Of a stretch of DNA of 64,000 bases, positions 23,416-37,500 are shown piece after piece. The position numbers were made by a program, and so were the translations under genes. Source of the stretch: Lineus longissimus (taxonomy: Eukaryota; Nemertea; Pilidiophora; Heteronemertea; Lineidae); NCBI RefSeq assembly GCF_910592395.1, contig NC_088308.1, positions 24,629,501 through 24,693,500 on the forward strand, in the 5' to 3' direction. How positions within the stretch are numbered: the first letter of the stretch is position 1; every line of letters starts with the position of its first letter. The notes beneath the pieces were generated by a model that ran no database searches, had not been told where the DNA came from, and saw nothing but the letters and a program-made list of their open reading frames with translations.

Positions 23416-26400
23416 GTAAGAATAGGATGGATCTGAGATGGGGTACCTTTGGTGTTGATGTGCTGTCGGTTGCTATCATTAGTGTTATTTCCTCTTGATC
23501 TTACATGCACCATCTTGATGCATTGCCGTATGTGCTAATTTTGCAGCATTTGTCATTGGACCAAATAGCAACATTTCTAAAACTTTCGTCAGTATCACTT
23601 ATCAAGTATCACCATTTTATCAAAAGGAAAGAAAGAATTGTCTGGCATCGTTTCGTCTTCCATCAATTTTACTGCAAAGTTTCCGAAGTTCCGCCAATAT
23701 CGCTCCAAGTTCTTTTCACAATGGCTTATGGTTTTCTGCGATATCAATCTAATTTCTCGTACCTGATAGAAAACATAAGCACCTGCATGATTTATTGGCT
23801 AATTCCAACCAATTTATCATTTCAATCGTAAGAATTGTGTCACTGCCAGGGGATTATAAAAATAGGAAAACACTTTTTATGTTTTTATCATTTTAATCTC
23901 ACGAAAATTGTCAAAAGCAGGAAAATATTTTTTTTTAAAATGATATTGCTTTATGCAAATTTGAGTAAAATATCTAACTCTATCCTTTGTCTGGCGTGGT
24001 AGAAGAATGGGAAATGCTACCGGCGGGAATTCCTTCTATACCAACCGCACGCTCGGAGATGCCACGATACCATGTTTGTTATCAAACAGTAGGGGTTGAG
24101 TCACGGTTCACCCAAAACACGCCGCTTCTCGAATCACCATTCCGATCTGTTGCCTGAGAAAACACTGCTGCGTTATCTGAGCAGTGATGGGGTTTGTACG
24201 GATCAAAGTCTTAGCATAGCTTCATAATCTTACCGATAAGTGTGCCTTCTTGCTTGCTTTTTTTTCAAGTTCTAGGTTTTTTTGCTGAGGATATCTCTTC
24301 TCCATTCACTTCAGGAAAAAAATGGGAATTTTAAGTTAAGCATGCAGGTACATGTACAACAAAGGGAGCTCCTTTGCCGTTGAAAAATCATACAGCGGTT
24401 TAGTCTACCTGCCAGCAAGCCTGAGATAGCCATGGTTTCGTAGTAATGAAACTGAGAGAGTATATATATTAGGTAAGGGAATAATGCTGTAGAGCGGTCG
24501 CGGATTCGAATCGAGATTCATGATAATGGACTAGAAATGGTTCTTGTCGATGTCACCATAACTCTGTCTTTATACATGAATTTGAAAAATACGCACTAAA
24601 CAGACAGGAATACATTTCATAATTGATCATCTGCCTTTTTTAGTGACCGTTCGCTTGGATACAATCCAGAAAATATTTCACTTCGAGACATTGTAATGAC
24701 ATGTCTTCAAAGAACCCTTTGGCGAAAAACGAAATAGACGGAAAATCAACATCGACGAAGCTTTGGCTAAATTAACTTTACTTTATTCTTGCTTGTTTGT
24801 AACAAAACGTGGACAGAAAAAATACCCTGTTGATCTAAAAAGGAGAAAAAGGAGAACATCAATTAACTAATAGTACCGAGTACATCAATTACATCGTTGC
24901 TTTGTTCTCTACTATTGTTCGATAATCTGAGATAATGGCTCAGCACGTATCTGAGAAAATTGCCAATCTTCAAAAGAGGATACCCAGGCTATTGTAATAG
25001 CTAACACGAACAAGAAAGCGGAAAGAACCCTTGTTGCTGTTAGAAACAAGAAATCAGAAACAAGAAAATAGATTGAATCTGACTGAGACATCGTCTGTTT
25101 GGTTGCTGCAGTAAATGTTAAAACATAGAAGAAGACGTCTGAAAGAGGTATCATGTCCCTCATTTGATTTTTGACAATTTCTTTAAACGTAAAGACGCGT
25201 TTTCCACCGACCTTTATCATTTACCTTTGACTTTGAAAAATGTTTGATATATGCCATGAAGAGTTAGATGTTACCGAACATGAAATATTCGCTGACTCGC
25301 CAAACACCTCCAGTTCGGTATCAATTCCTCAGACAGTTATCCTTTGTGTTAACAGACTATTGGTGAAAATGTACACTGCTATTTGTATATCTGAAGGCAC
25401 CAAAGCAACGAGATGTGACATCCCAAGCGAACGCATTGTTTGTGCTCAGTGTATCATCTGTTGATATACAACGCGTGGCTACAGGGAAATAGAGATACTG
25501 GGATTTCAACCTTCTTCTCTGCCATACGGCTGTTCGTCTCTTGCTGTGTGCTTTCAATCTCAAAAACGATAGTTTGCTGTTTTGCTGACGTGAATTAATG
25601 ACTTTGCAACAAATCTTTTTTTGTTTTATTCAAAAACTAGTGTAGCCTGTAGCAGTTTTGTGTGTTAAATGTTGTCAAGGGGGTCTAGATTTACCGTCTC
25701 ATTTTGCATAATGGATCACTTAACTTAGCTATCTGCATTATCACTGGTGTAAGCATTGATTATTCGTTATGACCATAGAAATTCAAATCGCATTTCAGAA
25801 ATGAAAAGTTAGAAATGAAAATTTTGAGTTGGGGACACATTTAGCTCGGAAAATCATCTCTTAGTCACGTTTCTTATGCATACAAACGCAGCAGATAAAA
25901 AAACACATCACAGTTTTTTCCCCATAGCAAAGTGAATAAGCACGATGCTACAAAACCGATAGGCCAAGATGATCATCATGCAGCTATACCTTTCCATTCT
26001 TGTTTATACAACTGTCTACTGGCAGGTGCCCACCCACTAAACAATAGCCACATCATAGAACCATCTGCCTTCCGGTATATTCCAGCGTCGAAAAAGACAT
26101 ACCAATTTGGGTAGTCAGGCGGTTTTGTTAACAGGAAATAAGACCAATACATGAACATGAACTATACAAAATAGGAAAGAAACCAATAATGCTGTGCGTT
26201 CTTTTGATGTTCTTACGTTACATCCAGAATTTTTTTTAGAATTATATATTTCGTTGCAGATGCTTCAATGATATACGTTTCTACGTTCCCGTCTTTGCGA
26301 GAAGTATGCAATGTAGAATTCAGCCTCACCGATAAAGATGTTTTCAAGTACAACAAATCCATGTTCCATGTGTTACATTCACCCACGTGCTGAAAATTGT

Positions 26401-28276
26401 TGCAAAATCTCATTTGACAACGTTTTCTCCAAGTGCAAACAGAACGTAGCGGAGAAATTTCATTAAGGAAAACATGGTCTTTTATTGGTTTCTTGTGTAA
26501 AAAGTGAGTGTGGTTTACGGTGCGATGAAGCGAGCGCAACATCCTGAAAACGCGGTGCCGGAGTAATGTGATCCTCTGGTGATATTATATTTTTATTCCT
26601 CAAGCAGTAATGTTTTACTTTAAAATTGCTGACAATATCATACGCCTTTTGTAAGATTTTCCTCTACGAGTTTCTTCAAGTCGATGCAGCGTCATCAAAT
26701 CAACGAACTCATTGGTTCTATATGCTCACGCTTACGTGACTCTGCGTGAAAGAACCTGGGTTAAATTTCACTTCATAATAAATCGAAAGCCCAAATGTAT
26801 TCAGTAATTAAGGAACCTTAGACAAACTCGTTAGGAATATCAACTGCACTTGAAGCAATTGAGATTCAGAAAGCACCTTCACAGGCTACTGGCGCCGAAA
26901 TTACTTTACAAGTGACTGCACCCGTCTTGATTTTTCTGGTTTGATTCCACGTAATTTGCCATTCGAGATGGCAAATTGGGTAATTCAGTCGACACAAAGT
27001 GTCTGCGCCGTTTCCATTACTTGCTCTACCCGCTCTTTAGAAATTCTCCAACAGCGGATTCATTGGTCTGTTTGATCAAATCTTATCAATTTACCACACC
27101 GGGTTAATTTTGAAATACGGGAATATAAAGTTCTTGACATATTAGGGTTTCACCGCACCCGTCATTTTCTCAATCTCAGTGTTGCTTGCCTCGTCGAATA
27201 ATGATGGTAGATTTGTGATAACAACACAAGATCAACAACTTTTGTTCGTGCACTTTGAAATGAAGAAGCTATTTGTATATATACTATCATAAGACTACAT
27301 GCAGGACGATAACGCAAAACCAGGTGCAAATAACACCGAAATGGCCAATAGCTGATAGAAGGCTAGGTCATTATCGACGTTCTTCAAAGGCAGTTGGTGA
27401 AGAAAAAGGCAATCATGAGTACGGGTACACCGCACCTGCTCGACTTAGTGGCTGGCTCTGGATGTCTGTCAATACCCATTCACCCTTGGGCGCGTAAGCC
27501 TCAAAGTTCAGGGGAATTGACATGGAATGAGCGCTAATTCGCTGAGAAATGCTCGAAACAATTTAATGATCTACCTTGAATTCTATTCGCGTAAGACGCT
27601 GAGATGACATTTCATTCCAGACTCGTAGACATTGATAATGAAATTGGGGTCTTCAAATGCAAGGCGCTATTGCGATAATCTACCAATTTCGAGCTGTCAA
27701 ATTGTTGTGAAATGCAGAATCACTAGTCTTATTTCAGCATTCATCACCAGAAACGAAGAAGATGATGAGCAACAAACAGGAATAAAAATGATGTGTTCTA
27801 TCTTTGAGCAATGATATCATAGTTTCTGCAAGCTATTTCATTCACCTACAGTATCTTGTGGTATATTTATCACTTAAGCAGTCGCTTTACTAGGCCTTCA
27901 TTTAACATACAAAGAAACCGTAGGCGGAGATCCACCTTTTGATTGCGAGCCCAGGAACTATCCTGAATGCTGTTGCCATAGAAGTTACATCAAACCAACG
28001 AGCCTCACCTCATGTAGTTGCTGAGGTTCAAAGGGTCATAACCATATGATTTCTTTAAAAAACAAAACCTGTGCGGCGAGTTAAGATATGCTTGCACAAC
28101 CACGAGGCATTTTCTGATACTCATGTATAGATCGAGTGAATACGTATTCCTCTCGTTACATTTATTTCTCCAGGTGGATCATGTTAGAACTATCGAAGCT
28201 TTAGTGTCTATATCGGCTGCCAAATATTCCCCTTTATGTTTACAGATGTTTATCGTACCTATCATTATGTAGCATC
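23416..28276. other. Stretch with many weak open segments, no assigned gene
   Basis: Several short segments on both strands look partly protein-like: 23546-23760 on plus, 24912-25220 on minus, 25976-26158 on minus and 26335-26500 on minus. The last has five cysteines and a TCG|GTGAGG donor. Both strands are open over the same bases, so I cannot tell sense from antisense and name nothing. This could be a multi-exon gene with long introns or a decayed one. Confidence 0.25.
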
Positions 28277-28669
28277 TTAAATGAATACTAAAGGATTTCT
28301 AGAGACTTGCCTCGTCTGACTTGCCTCGTCTTGTTGATCCAACAGGGATCGAGCTATCGCATCTTTTGATAACTTTTTCATTATAGTTGAGTAACAACAG
28401 TCTACAAACACGAGGATGAGGATGTGGTTCAAGGTGATTATTAGACGGGGCATTACAACATCAGAAATGAATCTGGCAAACATGCCTTTCACGACATTGA
28501 TAAGCCTTATAACTTTCTTTCTTTGGAAGTCTGAACCTTTAACTCCAGTCCAACGTACCCTACCTTTTACCAATGGGGAATCACAGAAATAAAACTTGTT
28601 CCTATAGTTACATCGATGCGAAAGGAAACTGCCACAAAGAGCAGCTGGGCGCATTTGCTTGTGAAACAT
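28277..28669 (-). CDS. 130-codon ORF, hypothetical
   Basis: Longest ATG-started minus-strand frame in the gene-poor region. The product would be basic in its first half with Cys at residues 12, 20 and 29. It then has one hydrophobic segment at about 68-93, a Lys-rich turn and a polar tail with two near-identical 14-base units in the DNA (GACGAGGCAAGTC). A strong acceptor-like site on the minus strand lies just before the DCCYST stretch, so only the tail may be an exon. No family is recognised; chance is possible at this length. Confidence 0.18.
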   Translation of the reverse strand: MFHKQMRPAALCGSFLSHRCNYRNKFYFCDSPLVKGRVRWTGVKGSDFQRKKVIRLINVVKGMFARFISDVVMPRLIITLNHILILVFVDCCYSTIMKKLSKDAIARSLLDQQDEASQTRQVSRNPLVFI

Positions 28670-29430
28670 TGACTCCTACAACCTGATGGGTATTCAAAAT
28701 GGCTGGTGTTTGCATCTGTTCCAAGTTTATTCAAGTAATCAGGGGTGCCATGGGCAATATTTACAGTAGTCTAATTGTGGTATCCGCGACAGGTTGAAAG
28801 TGGCACAGTGGGAACCTTTAATTAGGTAATGAGCACCTCTTTCGAACACTTATGAATCATTGGCAGAAAAACCACCGATCGAAGTTTTTTTCGATATGTA
28901 TGATTGGTGCTACGAAGTTCGCTCGAACAGTTATCCCACTGCAAGTGCAAGGAAGTTCATATTCTATCACATTTAAGGACACGGGATATTTTTAAATCGC
29001 TTGATGTAAACCAATACACTGCCCGAAACTTCTTAAGTTCGATTTCATGTTATTTTTTATGATTTTGAGATTTGTGTACAGCTCACTAAACATCTGAAAC
29101 GTAAAAGCAATTCACCTTGTCTAACCTCGGGGTATATCAATCTCTGCCACAACAAGACATGTAGCCATCCCATTACAATTCGCTGATAACCAGACCATAA
29201 TATGGCCATACTTCTTGAACTAATTTATAGCTTTTAATACTCGACCAGAGATTATTGGGAGATAGAGATGACTGTTTTCGAAGAACCTCTGATCACTTTC
29301 TGCTATAAATCGCTTGTTGGATAAAGAAATCGTTTGCCAGAAGCGTGTTTTCCAACCCTGGTTTATACCCAGCGCGTGTGGGTGTTCAGGTAAGGTTCTT
29401 TCTTTCATTCAATAAACAAGAGAAGACAGT

Positions 29431-29560
29431 GTTTATGGGTTATGATTTTAATTTCATGGATGTAAGGTTACTACATTCTTATATCTGGTAACTTAGTAAA
29501 GTTAACTTAGCAAATATTGTTAACACATCTGGAACGGCGTTCAGAGTAGGCCTACTTTCT
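29431..29560 (+). repeat. Dispersed direct repeat, copy A
   Basis: Similar to 31341-31484 in the same orientation. Shared blocks include GGGTTATGATTTTAATT, GTAAGGTTACT, TTATATCTGG-like and GGCGTTCAG. The two copies have diverged with several indels, so this is probably an old repeat family member or segmental duplication. Confidence 0.6.
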
Positions 29561-31340
29561 AGGTTGTTGGTTAGTTCATGTTACCCGTGTTTTCTTTGGT
29601 ACGTGTAGCAATCAACACAGGGTATTTAGGTTGGTCCCTTTACAATTCTCTGACATTTCTGATAGATAAAAAGACATAAAAACTGGCACTAAGGCAAACA
29701 ATTGAACAGTGTTACGTGGGCTTATGTTTAATGTCAAGCAAGTGGTCGGCTGCCAGGGTAACGCAGTGGCGATGTTACCCAACATGAAAACATCTCCTTC
29801 ATCACAATAAAAGTTTGTCACATGAAAATGTGACAGTTTTCAAAATAATCAATTGTAATTCGACATAACAATATACCTTAATCTGGCCTGAAAAAGAGGA
29901 ACAACTGCGGATGGTTACAGCCTTGAACTGCATCTTAACTGCGATATTAAATGAACTACAGATGGAAGTGTTAAATATAGCTGTATCTCTCATTCCTATC
30001 CTTGAGATCTTAGTTATATCGTTCACTTACCAGATGTGTTGCCAGTATATTGATGTAGCCTGGAAATGGAGTGTTGACGTATCTCTGTATCTGCTGTACC
30101 TTGGGAAAATAATCGGTCCCAGCGGATACGGGGCGTTACACCAGCATTAAGTTACATATGGCACACACTCATGTATCTTATCTTGTCCAGCTAACTCAAC
30201 ATGCACATGGATCGGGCGTAATTTTTTTTCGAGTACTCACTTTAAAAAAACTCTGTAATTGGCTCACCTTGAGAAATGATATCAGTGACTGTAGTAAATT
30301 TCGAAATGTTACCATATGTTTGAGTACATGTTTGTAGGTAAATACATGTAGTAATAACAAGGCACGAAAAATTCGAAACCAGTTAACTATGGAATAGAAA
30401 TACAATCGATGAAATATTTTATAGTATGATCAATAAAGGATTTACAAACCCTGGGATTTTACCAATTTTACTTTTTTTATAATACATATTTTTATTGACG
30501 ATTAACAAAATTGAAAAATATATGAGACAAAATTTTACAAATTATCATTGGTAGACACGAATATATCTTGGTTATGGCTAGATGAAACAACCCAACCTTA
30601 CTACCCGTAAAATAAATTGAATTTTCTGTTTTGCGCCAAGGGAGTAATAGAAGTACTTGCTTTTGTACGTGATTGTACGATTGCCTGTTACGGTATTCAG
30701 AAAAAATCGTTTGAAGCCGAAATCTACCGAAATCGGTGTCTGGAGAACCCATGGTAAGGAATGGAATAAATGTATTCTGCTGATTTTATTCCTCAGGAGA
30801 AATACACGTATTCCCATTTCCACGTGGTTATGCTTCAGTTGATTCCTTCTTCAAAGTAAATATCTAGGATGCCATTGGCCAGGTTGGAAACCACGAATCA
30901 GCGGATGAAGAATTTTGATACCACTGCCCCATACGTCATATCCTTCCTCGTACCAAATACCTGAAATGACAAAACTTGGCAGGTATGAAAACCGTATTAC
31001 TTTTTATCGATTTGTACACACCAATTACAAGAATGTCATATCAAGTTGATGGCTCGAGGTCGCCTGATTTATTTTTAAAATGTTTGCTTCAATGCCCGAA
31101 CTGCGTTAAGTTCACATCACTTTTTAAGTTAATTGCGACCGCCAGTATGCTAAAGGCACTAACAAAAGTACATGTCAATTATCAAGCATAGTAGACTTGC
31201 TTCCATTTGGCCAATATTACAGTCAAATAACAAACCGCGTAGTCAGCGGGAATGAGATTGCGCCTAATTATAACCCTGCAGCAAGCTAATATTTTTCCTT
31301 TATTCATTGAGCAGACAAAATTTGAAACTAATTGAATTGT

Positions 31341-31484
31341 GTTTCTGGGTTATGATTTTAATTCAATTTGGAAGTAAGGTTACTGCATTATTATGTCTGG
31401 CCACTAAGTTAAGTTTGCGAACATTTTCAACACACTAGGTATACATGCATGTAAATGTACGATGGCGTTCAGCGTACTTTTCTA
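31341..31484 (+). repeat. Dispersed direct repeat, copy B
   Basis: Partner of 29431-29560, about 1.9 kb downstream, with an extra AT-rich insertion before the shared GGCGTTCAG block. Confidence 0.6.
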
Positions 31485-31591
31485 CTTATCTATCTCTCAT
31501 ACTGATGATGTTCATGTCTGCGCGTTCTATAAAGGTGATATGCCTGTCCTCCGTCCATGTCCCTGTTTAATACAAGCATAGCAACGCGTCC

Positions 31592-31618
31592 GGGTGGGGG
31601 TGGTGGCGGGGGGGTGGG
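31592..31618 (+). repeat. G-rich tract, G-quadruplex-like
   Basis: Four or more runs of at least three G separated by one to six bases within 27 bases. Isolated in an AT-rich setting. Confidence 0.7.
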
Positions 31619-34379
31619 CTGTGTAAGACTTCCTGCGGAGAAAAATCATTGCTATTCAGCCAGAAATGCCCTGAGCTAAATATCGTGGCCATTAATTGCA
31701 GTGCTATTGTTATGCCCCTCTCCCACACCGATGTACAGCCAAGGAAATGCTTTTCCTAAACACTCACTGTCAGCTCGCCATCATTTAGATTACCAATTTA
31801 TGATATCTTACATTACAATAATGAAAGTTTGATAAAATCCATCGTCAATTTGCGTGGATCGGATGGGCAAGATAAAGAATAATTGAATTCACTCAGGGAG
31901 GATGATGATGAATGCATCAATCTATAGAATCTAGTTTTGATGGTCAATGTAGCTAATTTTTAGGATCCGACAGCACTGGAAGGCCCCGTAAGGATAATCG
32001 GACTACTTTAGTGTCTGCCAAATTGCCACAGAATGACCATAAAGTGCCTCGAGGGGCATTGAAGTACATCTAAAGTTATTGTTCATGCCATATTTCCGTC
32101 TCGTCGAGTTTTAATATTCTCATTTTTGATGTTATGTGTTTTTGTATTTATGTTTTTGTATTTATTATTGATGGCATGGACCAAGTTGTGAAATGTATTT
32201 TTTTATAAAGCATACCAAAGGAGCAGTTAGAAGTTATTTCAGTATCCGTCCCTCTATTGCCACTAAAAGCCTATCCCATACTCTAGCTTAGCTTTTATCT
32301 ATACGGTACTCTTCATCGGGCCCTTTTACATCATGATCACCACTGATAAGATTATAGCATTCTCAAGCTATTCAGCAGGTGGTTTCGTTGTATCACAGAA
32401 ATACACCTTAAGATCGCCATCCCATCCTATGATTATATAGCATGGCATTCATATACCCTTCATCAGGTTGCAGGCAATCCACCAATAGGAATATTACACC
32501 TCCCAAAGGTTTGCCGGACATTAGAGCAACTTATGCCCGGTCAGTGGATCGCCACTCATTCGTTATCCAACCTCGGTTAGCCATAGACCTTTGGCAAACA
32601 AGGCTATCCGAGTCCGATACCACAGTCGTGACGTTGGTAATATGTAGTGAGATGGATGATCGTACTTAATGAATGAACCAGCTGCATTGGCTCTCAGGGT
32701 TTCACATTGACCATTAGTGCTTGCTCTCCAAATTTGGGTTAAACGTTCGCTAGCAATACTCTACCGCCTTATTCAACTCCCATGCATCATGTATCAGCCG
32801 GATACTGACTGACTGATGAGAATGGCCACGGAAACGGGCAAGGCAAGTCAAGGGCAAGTCAGTGCTACAGTAAAGCTTCCTCCGAGTCTTCAACATATTC
32901 GAAGACAAGACATATTTCTATTGTTTGGACAACCAGAAGTACATTCCGGTGAAGCAGGGTTGCTACATTCGGTGATTTCACTGGAGTCATCCCTAGAGCC
33001 GCTGGTACTATGCACTGCTCAACTTATTGACGCTTGTTATGAACTCCCTTTTTAGGCCTGAGATAATAGCTTTTGCAACTTAAAAAAGCTTGACCCACCA
33101 TGCTGTTGCACTTTCTCACCTTATTATATTTCCCGGCCGATCGCCACTGAGGAATGTTAAGATGAGTAAACTATCTCGTGTATACAGCTTCACACAGAAT
33201 CTGATGCTGGTATAAAATCATCCATAATCCTTCGTTGGGATCTGGGCTGAAAGGAATGTAAACAGACCGAGCAGGAGCAAACCATCAGATCATGATGGGT
33301 TTCATCAAGGAAAGCCTTTGATTTATGTTAAACGTAAGATGTTTTTACTCTCTCAAAGTGCAACTCAACTTCTCTGGAATTCAAAGATTGAAATTTCTCT
33401 GAGGTTGTATGAGCAATTTTGAATCGATTCATGCAAAGTGTTACTCTAATGATTCATAGAACATTTCCCCTTTGGAAACACTGCCAAAGCTAGCATTATC
33501 GTTAGATGTTTAATTCAGCTTTGCATTTTACTTGAGTGTAAGTATCCTCTGGTATATTCCGTGTAGTCTTGAGTCAATGAACTTGGATAAGTCACATACG
33601 CAGTGCAATTGCTGGTAAGTGTTCACAAGAATTTTTGAATGCACTGATAGCTTGACTTATTAAGTTCATTTTGTTGTTAAAACACACGTTTGTAAGGCAA
33701 GCGATCTTATCTTTTCGCTGCGGTCCTTGGACAAATGTCAGTTTTACAGACCAAGTAATCGCAAAAACACCAGCAAAAGTTATTGACACCAACCCTTTCT
33801 TGCAAAGCAGTGCGTTTGATAGTTCGTTTAATAGCTGTATGGAGATTGTAGACAGATGGTTTATGATGTCAGAATCGCTTGCAATCATGTTTCTGCTCTA
33901 CCACGCTTGCCGAGAAGATAAGATACACGAATGTGTGGAGCGTTACGTGATGCTATCATACTTATGCACCAATTATGAACGTGAGGATTCATCTGACTGA
34001 GAAAGCATCATATATTCATCATCATCCGACCTGGCATGTTTTTCGCTGGGTCTGTCAACATGCTGACCGAATGCCTTCTCATTCAAAGGATAATCGCGAC
34101 AAAATATTACTAAATCTGGCTAATTTCGATAACGATGAACGAAGATTGATTCCACGCACCGTGCTTCAAGCCAACACTAAGTAGCCAATGGCACATTCGG
34201 ACAGCTTCACCCGGGTAATTACTTCTACAATATTGACGCCGAACGTGGCCAGCTTTCTCAGTCACTTGATTATAACTACACTCACATACAAATCATGGTC
34301 AATCATATCGATACTTTCCCTAGCAACGTCTTCTTGCTGCGTGAAGTATTCCCCAAGCGAGGTGAGACAGGTTAAGTAG

Positions 34380-34588
34380 CTAAGTTCAGCCGTCACGTGG
34401 CTGGGTACCCCTCGACGCCAGCTCTAGCGTTATCAATAGCCGTGCCGCGCGCTGCTCTTCAGTAGTGCAGCGACTAGCAATAGAGACACATCTATATATC
34501 TGTTTCCATAGAGCTAACTCTTGCAGCTACCCAATAGTTTGAAAACGTAGGATTTATTGTTGTGGTTTTGGAATGATGTAACAATAAG
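34380..34588 (+). other. Possible non-coding first exon
   Basis: A locally GC-rich patch (about 34390-34470) is followed by a perfect donor AAG|GTAAGT at 34589. There is no long open frame. The arrangement would fit a promoter-proximal untranslated exon, but no TATA box or partner exon is identified. Confidence 0.2.
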
Positions 34589-37500
34589 GTAAGTTCTGAG
34601 GCTGTGCCTTTTGTTATTTTTGAAAATTTTCATTCACCTTTTACTTTGATTATCATTCTTTCTGGCTTTGTTTACCTTTTTTTGCCGCCTCCACATCAAA
34701 ACTCAAACCTTGATGATGCAAAAATAACAAGTTTCGTTGCAAAACTAGACGATGTCTTAAAGCAAAAGCAATGGTTTGCACAGCTTTGGTTTGCGCAAAA
34801 ACAATATAGTTGCTTAATATCGTGGATTGACCTTTTAGTCACTTACTTAATAGAATAAACCTCACGCTGAGTTGCTCTTAAAGGTTTCTTTCTTTTTATG
34901 AATATAAGTAGTCCACATCGCAGTCACATACCACCAACTTGATGCCAATGATACCAATTTGGTAGATATTGCGGTGAATTTATTCCGGTTTTTTTACAGA
35001 ATCAATATTTCAATTCCAACTGGTGGCAGTATTGCCACTACACTTGTTAAAATTCAATCTCGAGATTGCTGTTGAGAAATTGTCGTAACAGATGCTGAAA
35101 TCGAATATATTTCTGGAGTAGGCATATGCAATACGCCAAGCTGAAACAGATAATGAAAAAGAAGACATGGGTATGAACAAATCTACCTCGATTCTCTACG
35201 TGAGTGTACGTCTATACGAAGGTTTCTGTTAAAGCATATTCTTTATTCATCTCGCACATGAGTTTTTGTGGAATGGGAAATTGTGCCTCGGGCTTGCAAT
35301 TGCATCGTTTGACTTATTTGGGCTGCAGAAAAATTGCACAGTTGAGTCTGTCGAAAATCGCTTTATGCATATGGCAGCGCTAACAAAAGATTAGCTAAAC
35401 AATCTACCTGCACATTCACTTGATATTCTGTTTGATATTCTATAGACCATGCACTGAGCCAACATCTTATTACTCCGGATACCACGCCAGTCGGGTGTGT
35501 TGTCACGAACAATGCCTAATGAACTTTCGAGCTGTAGGAAAATCATTACTACCATCATCAGCGCCTGGAGGTATAAATTACACAATCTCATGACGAAACC
35601 AATTGTGTTTGTCACACTAATTAACGGCCATTACACGCGCAGTTAACTTCAGCTCACGTCGCTTACAGATTTCTGTTAGTTATGCATTGGACTCATGTGT
35701 GTACGTAGTAATGGAAACCCCTTGGTCGATACTGTTATCTATAGTGCGACAGCACAATATTATTCTCTAACTCTCAGGAAAGCTGATTCCTGACACGTGT
35801 GATTCACGCGTATGTATGCTGAACGGCGATGGAATAAATCAACTAAGAAGGCTAGCTTTGTACTGATCCTGGGGTACGGATGTGACAAACGAGCACTGTT
35901 TATCCAGATCTATCTAGCAAAAATGTCACTAAATCATCAGACGGTTTTCGATACTGTCTTTGAAGGTTTGGTGTGCGAGTCAAAGTTCGTTGTATACAAA
36001 GTATTGTGGGAAAATAATTTGAATCCACCTGGGTGAAAAAGAATATAAGTTCTGCGTAATACAGAGACAAATCATACTAAAACTGTTCCACTTGCTATAC
36101 GGGGGTAAGTTGTACGCTCTTGCCCCCTCACCAGGGTTCAATCATAGGTTAAGCGTAGCCATATAAACGTGAACAGCTATCAGTTAAGCCATCAGTGATC
36201 AAATTATCCCAGCCCCCACCGTTCCAATTTTCCTAACTGATGCTAACGTGCCTCAGGTGTTCCAATTGGCGTTAATACCGTTGCCAACCTAAAGACAATA
36301 CATGCCTAATCAGCTGGTATGCAAAATTACCTGGTGTAAATTTCTTAAAAAACGAGCATTTAAAGAATTTAGTTTCATTCAAGTTAAAAAACTTACTAAC
36401 TTTATACTCGAGCAAATGGCGAAAATATCTTATCGTTGTTCCAATCTTTTTGAACAACTGAATTATTTATTCTCCACTCACCAAAAGTGCAGAGAAGAAA
36501 AATGACATAGAACAATAATTACAGTGATGGCTGACGTTACAATAGGGTTGATATGACATGCACGATGAAGATCGAGATTTTTTTCCACCACTCGATTCTG
36601 CCACTCTACATGTAGCTAAAAAACCCAGGTCAAGAGTTCTCATGATCATAACATTATCGATTGTAAGGTTTTATCTGGTAATTTGACCACTTGATATTGG
36701 TAGCAAGTGTTTGCTCGTAAACTGTAATAATGCCCATAACGACGTGGTGTATAGCTAGTGTACACTACTTGTCCTTCTGTTTCCCTCCCAGCAGTATCAA
36801 GGACATGGTGTACAAAGTAATGTAGTATCAAGCAGATTAGAACAACTGTCAAGATGGCGGTGTAATGCTGTCGCAGACTCTAGTTCGACTATACAGTGGT
36901 AATGGCACTGGCTAGATGGTACTGGTGTCATTATGCCGTGTAATCGATTGCATAATTTATTTTATACGGTCATGGTGATGGTGAATGCATTTTGGTATTC
37001 CAAATTCTAGGAGAGCAGTCAGATGTTACGCGATCAAGCGATGTCAAAGCCAACAAAGGAGACAAAATGACAATAAAAATGCACTATTCAGTTATAAAAC
37101 GTCTTTGGGTGACTCTTAAGAATAGTACGCTAGCCGTTATCTTACTGTATTTTTCGTATCTTTCGTACTCACGCGCAATCTAATGCACATCATGAAAGTG
37201 CAGCGATCGCATGAAGGTGCAAGCCGGGATTAGTCATATCGATGTGACGGTTACCTTGCAGTGCTATTGCCTTTGTTGAAATGTGTCACAGAGGAAACAT
37301 TATCGATGTTTCAGCTCAAACTTTGTGATAACGCGTATGTGTCATACCATCTGTTATTTCTAGCAAGAGAGATAGTCGAAGAATCTGCCAATAAATCATT
37401 TCGCATCGGCGGACTAATCCGTAGCTAGGATCTATAGCGACATGTACCCGTACAACTATCTTAAGATATCTCCTTAATGACCCTTATAAGTCTGTCTGCA

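Larger units (their letters stand above)
28670..34379. other. Gene-poor stretch
   Basis: No gene is supported. It contains the dispersed repeat at 29431 and 31341, a G-rich tract at 31592 and open frames of up to 109 codons near 33.6-34.0 kb that overlap on both strands without a recognisable domain. Confidence 0.45.

Noticed and set aside
24480-24540. GATTCGAATC stretch like a tRNA B box
   Set aside because: No A box at the right distance and no cloverleaf could be drawn.
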